A DNA stretch of 64,000 bases from Stappia indica (GCF_009789575.1 NZ_CP046908.1:4927001-4991000); one strand, 5' to 3'. Positions 9,801-18,135 are shown, numbered from the stretch's first letter. A program made the numbers and translations. The notes: generated by a model not told the origin, from the letters alone.

Positions 9801-11427
9801 GGACAATGTTGGTGACACGGTCGTCGAGCTTGCCGGCGAGGGGATCGACTGGGTTCGCAGCTCGGTGAGCTTTGCGCTGAATGCGCATGGTCAGCACATC
9901 GAGAACCTTGTTCTGACGGGTTCGGGCAACATCAACGGCACGGGCAATGGCCAGAACAATCAGATCACGGGCAATTCCGGCGACAATGTGCTGGACGGTG
10001 GCAACGGCTGGGACGTCCTGATCGGCGGCGCGGGCAACGATACGTTCAACGACTTTGGTGGCGGCGACCGGATGGAAGGCGGCACTGGCAACGACACCTA
10101 TTATGTCGACAATGCGGGTGACCGGATCGTCGAGCTTGCCGGCGAGGGGACGGACAGCGTGTTCAGCTCGATCTCGATCGAGCTTTGGCGTCACAGCCAG
10201 CATCTTGAGAATGTGACGCTTCAGGGTACGGGCGACCTTTTTGCCGTCGGCACGGTGCAGGCGAACGTGATGACGGGCAATTCCGGGAACAATGCGCTTG
10301 ATGGCGCGTCGGGCGCTGACACGATGATCGGCGGCGCGGGCAACGACATCTACTACGTGGACAATGTTGGTGACACGGTCGTCGAGCTTGCCGGCGAGGG
10401 GATCGACTGGGTTCGCAGTTCGGTGAGCTTTGCGCTGAATGCGCATGGTCAGCACATCGAGAACCTTGTTCTGACGGGTTCGGGCAACATCAACGGCACG
10501 GGCAATGGCCAGAACAATCAGATCACGGGCAATTCCGGCGACAATGTGCTGGACGGTGGCAACGGCTGGGACGTCCTGATCGGCGGCGCGGGCAACGATA
10601 CGTTCAACGACTTTGGTGGCGGCGACCGGATGGAAGGCGGCACTGGCAACGACACCTATTATGTCGACAATGCGGGTGACCGGATCGTCGAGCTTGCCGG
10701 CGAGGGGACGGACAGCGTGTTCAGCTCGATCTCGATCGAGCTTTGGCGTCACAGCCAGCATCTTGAGAATGTGACGCTTCAGGGTACGGGCGACCTTTTT
10801 GCCGTCGGCACGGTGCAGGCGAACGTGATGACGGGCAATTCCGGGAACAATGCGCTTGATGGCGCGTCGGGCGCTGACACGATGATCGGCGGCGCGGGCA
10901 ACGACATCTACTACGTGGACAATGTTGGTGACACGGTCGTCGAGCTTGCCGGCGAGGGGATCGACTGGGTTCGCAGTTCGGTGAGCTTTGCGCTGAATGC
11001 GCATGGTCAGCACATCGAGAACCTTGTTCTGACGGGTTCGGGCAACATCAACGGCACGGGCAATGGCCAGAACAATCAGATCACGGGCAATTCCGGCGAC
11101 AATGTGCTGGACGGCGGCAACGGCTGGGACGTCCTGATCGGCGGCGCGGGCAACGATACGTTCAACGATTGGGGCGGCAACGACATCTTCACCGGTGGAA
11201 CGGGTGCCGATACCTTCGTTTTCCGCACTGCCGGTGAAACCGACACGATCACGGACTTCGAGGCGGGGATCGACACGATTGCAATCGGCCTCGGGGTGAC
11301 GCAGTTCTCGCAAATCACCGTGACGGATGTGGGGGCGGACACGCACCTGACCTTCGGCAGCAACACCGTCATCCTGCAGAACTTCGACCACACGCTGGTG
11401 TCGGAGAGCGACTTCAGCTTCGTGTGA
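6832..11427 (+). CDS. Giant RTX repeat protein, putative extracellular adhesin/matrix protein
   Basis: A 1531-residue protein made almost entirely of hemolysin-type calcium-binding repeats (GGxGNDxxx). The N-terminal part, to about residue 810, holds three diverged larger repeats about 262-272 residues apart, each with a GITYTSNNGS segment and an RFDRxGxGxVxVxL segment. The C-terminal part holds one short 252-bp unit and three copies of the 558-bp unit shared with the upstream protease, and ends in a tail almost identical to it (SESDFSFV). No protease, lipase or other catalytic motif is seen, so a structural, adhesive or S-layer-like role is the best inference. Secretion is probably by a type I system encoded elsewhere. 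The start ATG 6832 is supported by a strong GGAGGGG ribosome site. Confidence 0.85.
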   Translation: MTTYSGGNGNDVFSITGFGHTYIGSGGNDTITLLPEVDLYADYTGFSAALTIVVDGDAGGGQVTKDGIGTDTFLAGGELDPDISGLTFGLGSGNDSVTIDDPGGIFFGIRSSAGNDTITNIAGFVRVDYRSVGSGITYTSNNGSGVSGTVTGTGMGTDTLVNVSEIMGSTGNDTFNGGNGNERFIPLGGNDIVNGGNGFDMIRFDRDGVGSVVVDLGAGTATGTYNGVGFSHTLSGIEHVRGSRTESTQFIGSNADERFDGYAGDDTFNGGGGNDIINVGTGSDTVYGSTGNDTINILASEDAFLNYSAFSSALSVNLSGTTMTIDKGAGGIDTVNIGGPYDNSGTITLALGSGNDNVTIDAVGGIFIQVRGGAGDDTITQLGYGSVRADYRNVSSGITYTSNNGSAVSGTVTGTGIGTDTLVGISEIRGTDYDDVFNGGDGDERFILRGGNDTVNGGGGYDIVRFDRSGMGAVTVDLQAGTATGLFNGNAFSHTLSGIEAIRGSRTEGDSLTGSSGNDTLEGLGGNDTLNGGAGNDYLDGGDGNDIINTGAGEDTVIGSAGNDTINVLQQHDSFIDYGQFGTNMTVTMTGSVITIDKGTGDVDTLNVTGPIDPALGSVTLSLGSGNDTVTINATAGIFVQVRGGAGDDTITQTGDGSVRADYRNASSGITYTSNNGSGVSGTVTGAGIGTDTLVNVSEIRGSDSNDVFNGGDGDERFILRGGNDTVDGGGGFDTVRFDRSGMGAVTVNLAAGTATGLFNGNAFSHTLANIEHVRGSRTESDTLTGSNGNDRLEGLGGNDTLNGGLGADTLIGGTGNDTYYVDNVGDTIVELAGEGTDSVFSSISIELWRHSQHLENVTLQGTGDLYAVGTVQANVMTGNSGNNALDGASGADTMIGGAGNDTYYVDNVGDTVVELAGEGTDSVFSSISIELWRHSQHLENVTLQGTGDLFAVGTVQANVMTGNSGNNALDGASGADTMIGGAGNDIYYVDNVGDTVVELAGEGIDWVRSSVSFALNAHGQHIENLVLTGSGNINGTGNGQNNQITGNSGDNVLDGGNGWDVLIGGAGNDTFNDFGGGDRMEGGTGNDTYYVDNAGDRIVELAGEGTDSVFSSISIELWRHSQHLENVTLQGTGDLFAVGTVQANVMTGNSGNNALDGASGADTMIGGAGNDIYYVDNVGDTVVELAGEGIDWVRSSVSFALNAHGQHIENLVLTGSGNINGTGNGQNNQITGNSGDNVLDGGNGWDVLIGGAGNDTFNDFGGGDRMEGGTGNDTYYVDNAGDRIVELAGEGTDSVFSSISIELWRHSQHLENVTLQGTGDLFAVGTVQANVMTGNSGNNALDGASGADTMIGGAGNDIYYVDNVGDTVVELAGEGIDWVRSSVSFALNAHGQHIENLVLTGSGNINGTGNGQNNQITGNSGDNVLDGGNGWDVLIGGAGNDTFNDWGGNDIFTGGTGADTFVFRTAGETDTITDFEAGIDTIAIGLGVTQFSQITVTDVGADTHLTFGSNTVILQNFDHTLVSESDFSFV
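9344..11166 (+). repeat. RTX DNA repeat array, one 252-bp unit plus three 558-bp units
   Basis: Equivalent points fall at 9344, 9596, 10154 and 10712: one short 252-bp step, then 558-bp periods, the last copy ending near 11166. The units are almost identical to those in the upstream gene. The CTT variant of the last protease copy reappears in the last two copies here, consistent with gene conversion between the two genes. Confidence 0.88.
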
Positions 11428-11506
11428 CCGGGGGATAGGGCGAGCGCCCGGCGGAGGAGAACTCTCGCCGCCGGGGCTTGCCGCGCTGCGACGCCTGTGC
11501 GACACG

Positions 11507-11546
11507 AAACGGCATGCGGAAGCTCTTCCGCATGCCGTTTCTCTTT
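11507..11546 (+). terminator. Rho-independent terminator after RTX genes
   Basis: Perfect 15-bp arms AAACGGCATGCGGAA (11507-11521) and TTCCGCATGCCGTTT (11526-11540) around a GCTC loop, followed by CTCTTTC. It lies 80 bp after the stop of the second RTX gene and before the nucleotide-sugar dehydrogenase. The near-symmetric arms would also work in reverse. Confidence 0.85.
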
Positions 11547-11572
11547 CATCGAACCCTACCAGAGATCCGATC

Positions 11573-12898
11573 ATGGCCGCGGACACCAATCACTCCGATG
11601 CCCTTGCCAGCCTGTGCGCCCGCCTTGCCGACCGCTCCGCCGTCATCGGCGTCATCGGCCTCGGCTATGTCGGCCTGCCGCTCGCCTTGCGCTTTTCGCA
11701 GATCGGCCACCCCATCGTCGGCTTCGACGTGGATCCGGCGAAGATCGCTCGGCTCAACGCGGATCGCGGTTTTCCCCGCTATGTCGGCAACCGGCGCGAG
11801 GAGGTGCGGTTCGCCGGCCCCTTCGAAGCGACGACCGACTTCGCCCGCGCGGCCGACTGCGATGCGCTGATCATCTGCGTGCCGACGCCGCTCGGGCGCT
11901 TCCACGATCCGGACATCGGCTACATTCTCGATGCCGCCCGCGCCATCCGCCCCTACCTGCGGCCCGGCCAGGTGGTCGCGCTGGAATCGACCACTTATCC
12001 CGGCACCACCGAGGACGACATGCTGCCGGCGATGGCGCGCGAGGACCTGGTGGTCGGCCAGGACCTCTTCGTCGTCTACTCGCCCGAGCGCGAGGATCCG
12101 GGCAATGCCAGCTTCGGCATCCGCGAGATCCCCAAGGTGGTGAGCGGCGTCACCCCCGCCTGCCTTGCGGCGGCGCAGGCGCTCTACGGGTCCGCCGTCG
12201 ACCAGCTCGTGCCGGTCTCCTCGACCCGCGTTGCCGAGATGACCAAGCTGCTGGAGAACATCCACCGCGCGGTCAATATCGGCCTCGTCAACGAGATGAA
12301 GACGCTCGCCGACCGCATGGGCATCGATATCTTCGAGGTTATCCGCGCCGCCGCCACCAAGCCCTTCGGCTTCACCGCCTTCTATCCCGGCCCCGGCGTC
12401 GGCGGTCACTGCATCCCGGTCGACCCGTTCTACCTGACCTGGAAGGCGCGCGAATACGGCCTGCACACCCGCTTCATCGAGCTGGCCGGCGAGATCAACC
12501 GCTACATGCCGGACTTCATCGTCGAGAAGCTGATGGACGCGCTCAACGGCCACCGCAAGGCGCTCAATGGCGCCAGGGTGCTGGTGCTCGGAGCCGCCTT
12601 CAAGAAGAACATCGACGACATCCGCGAGTCGCCGAGCCTGATGGTGATGGAGCGGATCGTCGCGCGGGGAGGGGAGCTCTCCTATGCCGATCCCTTCGTG
12701 CCGCAGCTGACGCTCGAAAGCGGCGGCGCCTTCGCGGCCGTGGAGGCCGATGCCGAGACCATCGCGCGCCAGGACGCCGTCGTCATCGCCACCGATCACG
12801 ACGCCTTCGACTACGCGATGATCCTCGACAAGGCGAAGCTGGTGGTCGACACCCGCGGCCGCTACCCGGCGAGCGAGCCGAAAGTGACGCGCGCCTGA
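11573..12898 (+). CDS. Nucleotide-sugar dehydrogenase (UDP-HexNAc 6-dehydrogenase type)
   Basis: A 441-residue NAD-dependent four-electron dehydrogenase that oxidises C6 of a UDP-linked sugar to the uronate. It shows the N-terminal Rossmann motif GVIGLGYVGLPLA (about residues 26-38), the STTYPGTTE segment near 142, and the catalytic cysteine in GVGGHCIPVDP near residue 280. The wording GGHCIPVDPFYL and STTYPGTTE resembles the WbpA/UDP-GlcNAc branch more than UDP-glucose dehydrogenases (Ugd), which usually read GGSCFPKD. The start is ATG 11573. With the mutase and AGE isomerase upstream it suggests exopolysaccharide or glycan precursor supply, although it is separated from them by the RTX genes and a terminator. 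Confidence 0.85.
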   Translation: MAADTNHSDALASLCARLADRSAVIGVIGLGYVGLPLALRFSQIGHPIVGFDVDPAKIARLNADRGFPRYVGNRREEVRFAGPFEATTDFARAADCDALIICVPTPLGRFHDPDIGYILDAARAIRPYLRPGQVVALESTTYPGTTEDDMLPAMAREDLVVGQDLFVVYSPEREDPGNASFGIREIPKVVSGVTPACLAAAQALYGSAVDQLVPVSSTRVAEMTKLLENIHRAVNIGLVNEMKTLADRMGIDIFEVIRAAATKPFGFTAFYPGPGVGGHCIPVDPFYLTWKAREYGLHTRFIELAGEINRYMPDFIVEKLMDALNGHRKALNGARVLVLGAAFKKNIDDIRESPSLMVMERIVARGGELSYADPFVPQLTLESGGAFAAVEADAETIARQDAVVIATDHDAFDYAMILDKAKLVVDTRGRYPASEPKVTRA

Positions 12899-12911
12899 GG
12901 CCATACAAGAC

Positions 12912-12934
12912 GCCGGCATGCCCGCCATGCCGGC
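12912..12934 (+). terminator. Hairpin after nucleotide-sugar dehydrogenase
   Basis: Perfect 9-bp arms GCCGGCATG and CATGCCGGC around CCCGC, 13 bp after the stop codon. The T-rich run (GTATTTTTCTT) starts about a dozen bases later, so termination may be imperfect. Confidence 0.5.
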
Positions 12935-13041
12935 CGTGACGATTGTATTTTTCTTGCCGGTCGGCTAACCCACGCAACGACATGTTGCGGGCGGCGCAGC
13001 GGTTCCTCGCCCGGCGACCAATTCAGAACGGGACATCTGTG

Positions 13042-16000
13042 ATGTACGAAGCCATCGATCCGAATCCCAATTTTCCCAAGCTCGAGGAAGACATCCTCAA
13101 GTTCTGGCAGGAAAACCGGATTTTCGAGATTTCGGTGGAGAGCCGCCGCAACCAGGACGGGGCGGGCGAATACATCTTCTACGACGGCCCTCCCTTCGCC
13201 AACGGCTTGCCGCATTACGGGCACCTGGCCACCGGCTTCGTCAAGGACCTGATCCCGCGTTACCGCACCATGCGCGGCGACTGCGTCGAGCGCCGCTTCG
13301 GCTGGGACTGCCACGGCCTGCCGGCGGAGCTGACCTCGGAGAAGGAACTCGGCATCTCGGGCCGCAACGAGATCCTCGAATACGGCATCGGCAAGTTCAA
13401 CGAGCACTGCTCGGTCTCGGTCATGCGCTTCACCAACGAGTGGCGCTACTATGTCGAGCGGCAGGGCCGCTGGGTCGACTTCGAGAACGATTACAAGACC
13501 ATGAACCTCTCCTTCATGGAGAGCGTGATCTGGGGCTTCAAGCAGCTCTGGGACAAGGGGCTGGTCTATCGCGGCTACCGCGTCGTGCCCTATTCCTGGG
13601 CTGTGCAGACGCCGCTGTCGAACTTCGAGACGCGCCTCGACAACTCCTATCGCGAGCGCCAGGACCCGGCGCTGACCGTCGGCTTCCTGCTCAAGGGCGA
13701 GCGCTTCGCCGCCGTGCCGACGCGCCTGCTCGCCTGGACGACGACGCCCTGGACCCTGCCGTCCAACCTTGCGCTGGCCGTGTCGCCGGATCTCGACTAC
13801 GCGATCCTGGAAAAGGACGGCGTGCGGGTGATCCTCGCCGAGGCGGCGCTGGAGCGCTACGAGCGCGAGTTCGGCGAGTGGCAGAAGGTCGGCGCGCTGA
13901 CGGGCGCGGAGCTGGCCGGCACCGCCTACGAGCCGCTCTTCCCCTATTTCAAGGGCACCGAGAACGCCTTCGCCGTGCTTGCCGCCGGTTTCGTCGAGGC
14001 GGGCGACGGCACGGGCTGCGTGCACATCGCGCCGGGCTTCGGCGAGGACGACTTCGAACTCGCGCGCGAGCGCGGCATCCCGCTGGTGGTGCCGGTGGAC
14101 GAGGCGGGCAAGTTCACCGCCGAGGTCGCCGACTATGTCGGCCAGAACGTCATCGAGGCGAACAAGGACATCATCCGCGACCTCAAGGCGCGCGGCGATA
14201 CCGTCTATCGCCACGAGACCTATCTGCACGATTATCCCCACTGCTGGCGCACGGACACGCCGCTGATCTACAAGGCGATCGACGCCTGGTACGTCGCCGT
14301 CTCGCAGTTCAAGGACCGGATGGTCGAGCTCAACCAGCAGATCGACTGGATCCCCTCGCATGTGCGCGACGGCCAGTTCGGCAAGTGGCTGGAAAACGCC
14401 CGCGACTGGAACATCTCGCGCAACCGCTTCTGGGGCTGCCCGATCCCGGTCTGGGTGAGCGACGACCCGAACCATCCGCGCATGGACGTCTACGGCTCGC
14501 TGGAGGAGCTGGAGCGCGACTTCGGCGTGAAGGTGGACAACCTGCACCGGCCGATGATCGACGAGCTGGTGCGGCCCAACCCGGACGATCCGACCGGCAA
14601 GGCGATGATGCGCCGCGTGCCGGAAGTGCTCGACGTGTGGTTCGATTCCGGCTCGATGCCCTTTGCCCAGCAGCACTATCCGTTTGAGAACAAGGAGCAT
14701 TTCGAGCGGAATTTCCCGGCCGACTTCATCGTCGAATACGTCGCCCAGACCCGTGGCTGGTTCTACACCTTGATGGTGCTGTCGACGGCGATCTTCGACC
14801 GTGCGCCGTTCCGCAATGCGGTCTGCCACGGCGTGGTGCTGGACGAGAACAAGCAGAAGCTGTCCAAGCGGCTGCAGAACTATCCGGACCCGGTCGGCGT
14901 CTTCAACACCTACGGCGCCGACGCGCTGCGCTGGTACATGCTGTCCTCGCCGCTGCTGGTCGGCGGCGACCTGGCGGTGGCCAAGGACGGCCGCGGCATC
15001 GCCCAGGCGCTGCGCCAGGCGATCATCCCGATCTGGAGCGCCTATTACTTCTTCACGCTCTATGCCAATGCCGACCAGTACAAGGCGCAGGTCCGCTTCG
15101 ACCAGAAGGGCCTCTTGGACCGCTATATCCTGGCCAAGACCCGCGAGCTGATCGAGCAGATCGAGGGCTCGCTCGATGCCTACGATATTCCCGCCGCCTA
15201 TTCGCATGTGCCGGGCTATATCGACGCGCTCAACAACTGGTACATCCGCCGCTCGCGCGCCCGCTTCTGGGGCGAGGAGCTGAACGACGACAAGCGCGAT
15301 GCGCTCGACACGCTCTACACGGTGCTGACGCACTTGATGCGCGTGCTGGCGCCGATGATGCCCTTCGTCAGCGAGCGCATCTACAAGGGCCTGACGGGCG
15401 AATTGTCCGTGCATCTGGCCGACTGGCCGGAGGCAGGCAAGATGCCGAGCGATCCGGATCTCGTGCGCCGCATGGACCTTATCCGCGACGTCTGCAACTC
15501 GGTCATGTCGCTGCGCGAGGCCAAGCGCCTGCGCGCCCGCCTGCCGCTGAAGACGCTGACCGTCGCCCATGCGGACATTGAGGACCTGCGCCCGTATTCG
15601 CAGCTGATCGCCGACGAGGTGAACGTCAAGGAGCTGGTGCTGGAGGCCGATCCGCTGTCGGTCGGCGAGCACAGCCTTGTGGTCAAGCCGCAGATCGGCA
15701 AGCGCCTGGGCCAGAAGATGAAGGAGGTGATGACCGCCTCCAAGACCGGCAACTGGACGCTGCGGCCCGACGGCATCGTCGAGCTGGCCGGCGTCGAGCT
15801 GCCGCCGGAAGACTACACCATGCGCGTCATGGCGCCGGAGGGCTCGGACACCGGCCTCTTCGATGCCAGCCGCGGCGTGGTGGTGATGGACACGCGGATC
15901 TATCCGGAGCTGGAGCGCGAAGGCTATGCCCGCGACGTGGTCCGCCTGATCCAGCAGACCCGCAAGGACGGCGGGCTGCAGGTGACCGACCGCATCCGCC

Positions 16001-16179
16001 TCAACCTGGTCCTGCCGGAGGCGCTGGTCCAGGCGGTGGAGGAGCACCGCGCCCGCATCGCCCAGGACACGCTGGCGCTGGAGCTGACCATCGGCGGCAC
16101 GCTGGACGGCGCCTACCGCGCCACGCATGAGGTCGGCGGCAGCGAGATCGCCATCGAGCTCGTCAAGGCCGAGGCCTGA
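13042..16179 (+). CDS. ileS: Isoleucyl-tRNA synthetase, eukaryote-like type 2
   Basis: Charges tRNA-Ile with isoleucine. The 1045-residue length and motif wording place it in the type 2 (IleRS2) clade: it starts with a short N-terminus into DGPPFANGLPHYGHL, with the HIGH-equivalent HYGH at residues 58-61, and carries KLSKR (606-610) followed by LQNYPDP. The large CP1 editing domain is present between them, including LAWTTTPWTLPSN. Bacterial type 1 enzymes are about 930-960 residues, usually with a C-terminal zinc finger, which is absent here. The start is ATG 13042; the frame is open for another 99 bp upstream but the conserved protein begins with MYEAIDPNPNFP. IleRS2 enzymes are known to be poorly inhibited by mupirocin. 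Whether the genome also has a type 1 copy is unknown. Confidence 0.95.
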   Translation: MYEAIDPNPNFPKLEEDILKFWQENRIFEISVESRRNQDGAGEYIFYDGPPFANGLPHYGHLATGFVKDLIPRYRTMRGDCVERRFGWDCHGLPAELTSEKELGISGRNEILEYGIGKFNEHCSVSVMRFTNEWRYYVERQGRWVDFENDYKTMNLSFMESVIWGFKQLWDKGLVYRGYRVVPYSWAVQTPLSNFETRLDNSYRERQDPALTVGFLLKGERFAAVPTRLLAWTTTPWTLPSNLALAVSPDLDYAILEKDGVRVILAEAALERYEREFGEWQKVGALTGAELAGTAYEPLFPYFKGTENAFAVLAAGFVEAGDGTGCVHIAPGFGEDDFELARERGIPLVVPVDEAGKFTAEVADYVGQNVIEANKDIIRDLKARGDTVYRHETYLHDYPHCWRTDTPLIYKAIDAWYVAVSQFKDRMVELNQQIDWIPSHVRDGQFGKWLENARDWNISRNRFWGCPIPVWVSDDPNHPRMDVYGSLEELERDFGVKVDNLHRPMIDELVRPNPDDPTGKAMMRRVPEVLDVWFDSGSMPFAQQHYPFENKEHFERNFPADFIVEYVAQTRGWFYTLMVLSTAIFDRAPFRNAVCHGVVLDENKQKLSKRLQNYPDPVGVFNTYGADALRWYMLSSPLLVGGDLAVAKDGRGIAQALRQAIIPIWSAYYFFTLYANADQYKAQVRFDQKGLLDRYILAKTRELIEQIEGSLDAYDIPAAYSHVPGYIDALNNWYIRRSRARFWGEELNDDKRDALDTLYTVLTHLMRVLAPMMPFVSERIYKGLTGELSVHLADWPEAGKMPSDPDLVRRMDLIRDVCNSVMSLREAKRLRARLPLKTLTVAHADIEDLRPYSQLIADEVNVKELVLEADPLSVGEHSLVVKPQIGKRLGQKMKEVMTASKTGNWTLRPDGIVELAGVELPPEDYTMRVMAPEGSDTGLFDASRGVVVMDTRIYPELEREGYARDVVRLIQQTRKDGGLQVTDRIRLNLVLPEALVQAVEEHRARIAQDTLALELTIGGTLDGAYRATHEVGGSEIAIELVKAEA

Positions 16180-16200
16180 TCGCGGGGACAGCACTGACGA

Positions 16201-16227
16201 GGCCACGGGGACAAGTGCCCCGCGGCC
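16201..16227 (+). terminator. Hairpin downstream of ileS
   Basis: GGCC-A-CGGGG pairs with CCCCG-C-GGCC around an ACAAGTG loop, 22 bp after the ileS stop. There is no T-run, so it may be a transcript-stabilising hairpin rather than a terminator. Confidence 0.4.
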
Positions 16228-16287
16228 TTGAGCCTGGCGCAGTCCGAGGGCGGACCGCGAAAGCGGGGATAGACGGCGCAACGGGAT

Positions 16288-16415
16288 CGAGAGCGGTTTC
16301 TCGAAATTTCGCCGAGCTGGTTGGGCTTTTTATTTTAAGTATTTGAAATAATTTTGTTATTCGGCGCGATGTGCTTGTGCAAATTTCGAGACGGATTTTG
16401 CAAAAACCGCTCTCG
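16288..16415. repeat. MITE-like interrupted inverted repeat
   Basis: The left arm runs CGAGAGCGGTTT (16288-16299) into CTCGAAATTT. The right arm carries AAATTTCGAG (from 16381) and, after 12-13 extra bases, AAACCGCTCTCG (16404-16415). The arms pair in nested order around an AT-rich core (TTTTTATTTTAAG region), unlike the GC-rich surroundings. No transposase is present. Confidence 0.5.
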
Positions 16416-16735
16416 AAATCCGCTGAAATCGAGACGGCGAAGCAAATCGGCCGGATGGCTTGAGTTGCGGGCGATTGGCCTGCCCGGCGATTGACCTGCC
16501 CGCATCGGGTTCTCCCTTGCGCAAACCTCCCCGGCGTCTTCCCGGGCAAGGCGAAGCCGCGACCCGGGATCGGGGAGGCACGGCGGTCGTGGCATGGTTC
16601 CGGAGCGCACCTCATTTGCCCTCGGCTCGCCGATCCCGCATCGCCGCTGCGCTGCGTGCGGGATGACGCCGACGAGGGGCTGGAGCGCAGCGCTGGCGAT
16701 GACCCGCCGACGCGACCCCACCTCTCGGCTGTCGT

Positions 16736-16763
16736 CCCGGTTTCGGCGAAGCCGAAGACCGGG
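16736..16763. repeat. REP-like palindrome
   Basis: CCCGGT/ACCGGG ends around TTCGGC/GCCGAA give an imperfect 28-bp palindrome. It is typical of extragenic repeats scattered in GC-rich alphaproteobacterial genomes. Confidence 0.6.
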
Positions 16764-16859
16764 AACCAGTAACCCCAGTCGCGCGGGTCGAGCCGAGGCG
16801 GGCGCCGGAAGGCCGCAGGCTGCCGCTTTCGCACAACCGCGCGACCCGGCGGATACTGG

Positions 16860-16879
16860 ATACCCGCCTTCGCGGGTAT
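16860..16879. repeat. REP-like palindrome
   Basis: Perfect 8-bp arms ATACCCGC and GCGGGTAT around CTTC, preceded by GGATACTGG and followed by GAC, the common layout of extragenic palindromes. Confidence 0.65.
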
Positions 16880-17119
16880 GACAGCAGTGGGGGAGGCGAC
16901 GCCGTCCCGCCTCAAGCCTGCCTCACTCACGCCCCTCTTTTCGTCCTCCCGGACGCAGGCAAAGCCGGAGATCCGGGATCGGAGAGCCGAGGGCCTGTCG
17001 GAGGCGCCCGGCCGTCCCCTCGAACGCTTGTGCCTCTCCGGTTCCGGCTCGCGCTTCGCTTGGCCGGAATGACGAAAAGAGAGGCTGGCGCAAAGTCGCC
17101 GGCCTCTTACGCCCCCCTC

Positions 17120-18127
17120 CTAAAGCCGGACCGGCTGGCCGCTTTGCGCGGAGAGCGTTGCCGCGTCGGCGAGCCGCTGCGCCATCAGCCCGTCATGGCC
17201 GCTCGGCGAGGGGGCGGTGGTGCCGCGCGCGCAGTCGATGAAGGCGGCAAGCTGCAGCCGGTAGGCCTGGGCGTAGCGCTCCAGGAAGAAGTTCTGCACC
17301 GGGTCGGCGGTGAAGCCCGAGGCGGTCGCCAGTTCCACGGTGGTCTCGTGCTGGTTGCCGGCGCGCAGCAGGCCGAGCGAGCCGTGCACCTCCACCCGCT
17401 GGTCGTAGCCATAGGTGGCGCGGCGCGAGTTGGAGATCTGGCAGATCTTGCCGCGCGCGGTCTTCAGCAGCACCGCCGCCGTGTCGACATCGCCCGCCTT
17501 GCCGATCTCAGGGTCGACAAGGGCGGAGCCGACCGCGTGCACCTCCACCGGCTCGTCGCCGAGCAGGAAGCGCGCCATGTCGAAGTCGTGGATCATCATG
17601 TCGCGGAACAGGCCGCCCGAGCGCTCGATATAGGAGACCGGCGGCGGGGAGGGATCGCGCGACAGGATCGTCACCAGTTCGACCTCGCCGATCCGCCCTT
17701 CGGCGATGCGGGCGCGCAGCGAGGCGAAATTCGGGTCGAAACGACGGTTGAAGCCGATGAACAGCGGCACGCCGGCCGCCTCGACCACCTCGAGCACGCC
17801 CTCGATGCGCTGCGCCGACATGTCGACGGGCTTTTCGCAGAAGATCGCCTTGCCGGCCCTGGCGGCGCGCTCGATGAAATCCGAGTGTGTGTCGGTCGGC
17901 GAGGCGATCAGCACCGCGTTCGAGCCTTTGCCCTCCAGCGCCTCGTCCAGCGAGATCACCGGCGCGCCGAGGCGCGTTGCAAGGGTCGCGGCGGCCACCT
18001 CCATCGCATCGCAGATGCCGGCCAGTTTGACGTCGTTGGTCTGTGCCGCGCGCGCGGCCAGATTGGCGGCATGGATCTGGCCGATCCGCCCCGCACCGAT
18101 GACTGCTACAGACAGCAAGGCTCTCAT
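17120..18127 (-). CDS. iolG: Inositol 2-dehydrogenase-like Gfo/Idh/MocA oxidoreductase
   Basis: A 335-residue NAD(P)-dependent dehydrogenase predicted to oxidise myo-inositol to 2-keto-myo-inositol, the first step of inositol catabolism. It has the N-terminal Rossmann motif VIGAGRIGQIHA, the EKPVD motif near residue 98 that contributes the catalytic lysine, and GGLFRDMMIHDFDMARFL near 168-185, with the Asp and His of the active site arranged as in IolG proteins. The start is ATG at 18127. Just upstream lies GGAA-N6-TTCC, the motif described for the inositol repressor IolR in Sinorhizobium meliloti. The gene is divergent from a second Gfo/Idh gene. Other sugars cannot be excluded, since the family is broad. 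Confidence 0.78.
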   Translation of the reverse strand: MRALLSVAVIGAGRIGQIHAANLAARAAQTNDVKLAGICDAMEVAAATLATRLGAPVISLDEALEGKGSNAVLIASPTDTHSDFIERAARAGKAIFCEKPVDMSAQRIEGVLEVVEAAGVPLFIGFNRRFDPNFASLRARIAEGRIGEVELVTILSRDPSPPPVSYIERSGGLFRDMMIHDFDMARFLLGDEPVEVHAVGSALVDPEIGKAGDVDTAAVLLKTARGKICQISNSRRATYGYDQRVEVHGSLGLLRAGNQHETTVELATASGFTADPVQNFFLERYAQAYRLQLAAFIDCARGTTAPSPSGHDGLMAQRLADAATLSAQSGQPVRL

Positions 18128-18135
18128 CCTTTCAG

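Larger units (their letters stand above)
16180..17119. other. Non-coding region rich in palindromic repeats
   Basis: 940 bp with no convincing gene; the open frames here have no recognisable protein features. It holds a hairpin after ileS (16201-16227), a MITE-like inverted repeat around an AT-rich core (16288-16415) and several REP-like palindromes: one built on CCCGGGC/ACCCGGG near 16540-16575, one at 16736-16763, one at 16860-16879, and a related one near 16945-16985. Copies share endings such as CCGGGATCGG. Confidence 0.65.

Noticed and set aside
7762-11589. A 1275-codon open frame antisense to the second RTX gene, and a similar one opposite the first
   Set aside because: The repeats simply mirror the RTX repeats of the sense strand, and no known fold is suggested; the GGxGxD pattern and ribosome sites support the plus strand.
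16163-16930. A 255-codon minus-strand frame downstream of ileS as a gene
   Set aside because: It runs through REP-like palindromes and a MITE-like element, is Arg/Pro-rich and has no ribosome site or family feature.
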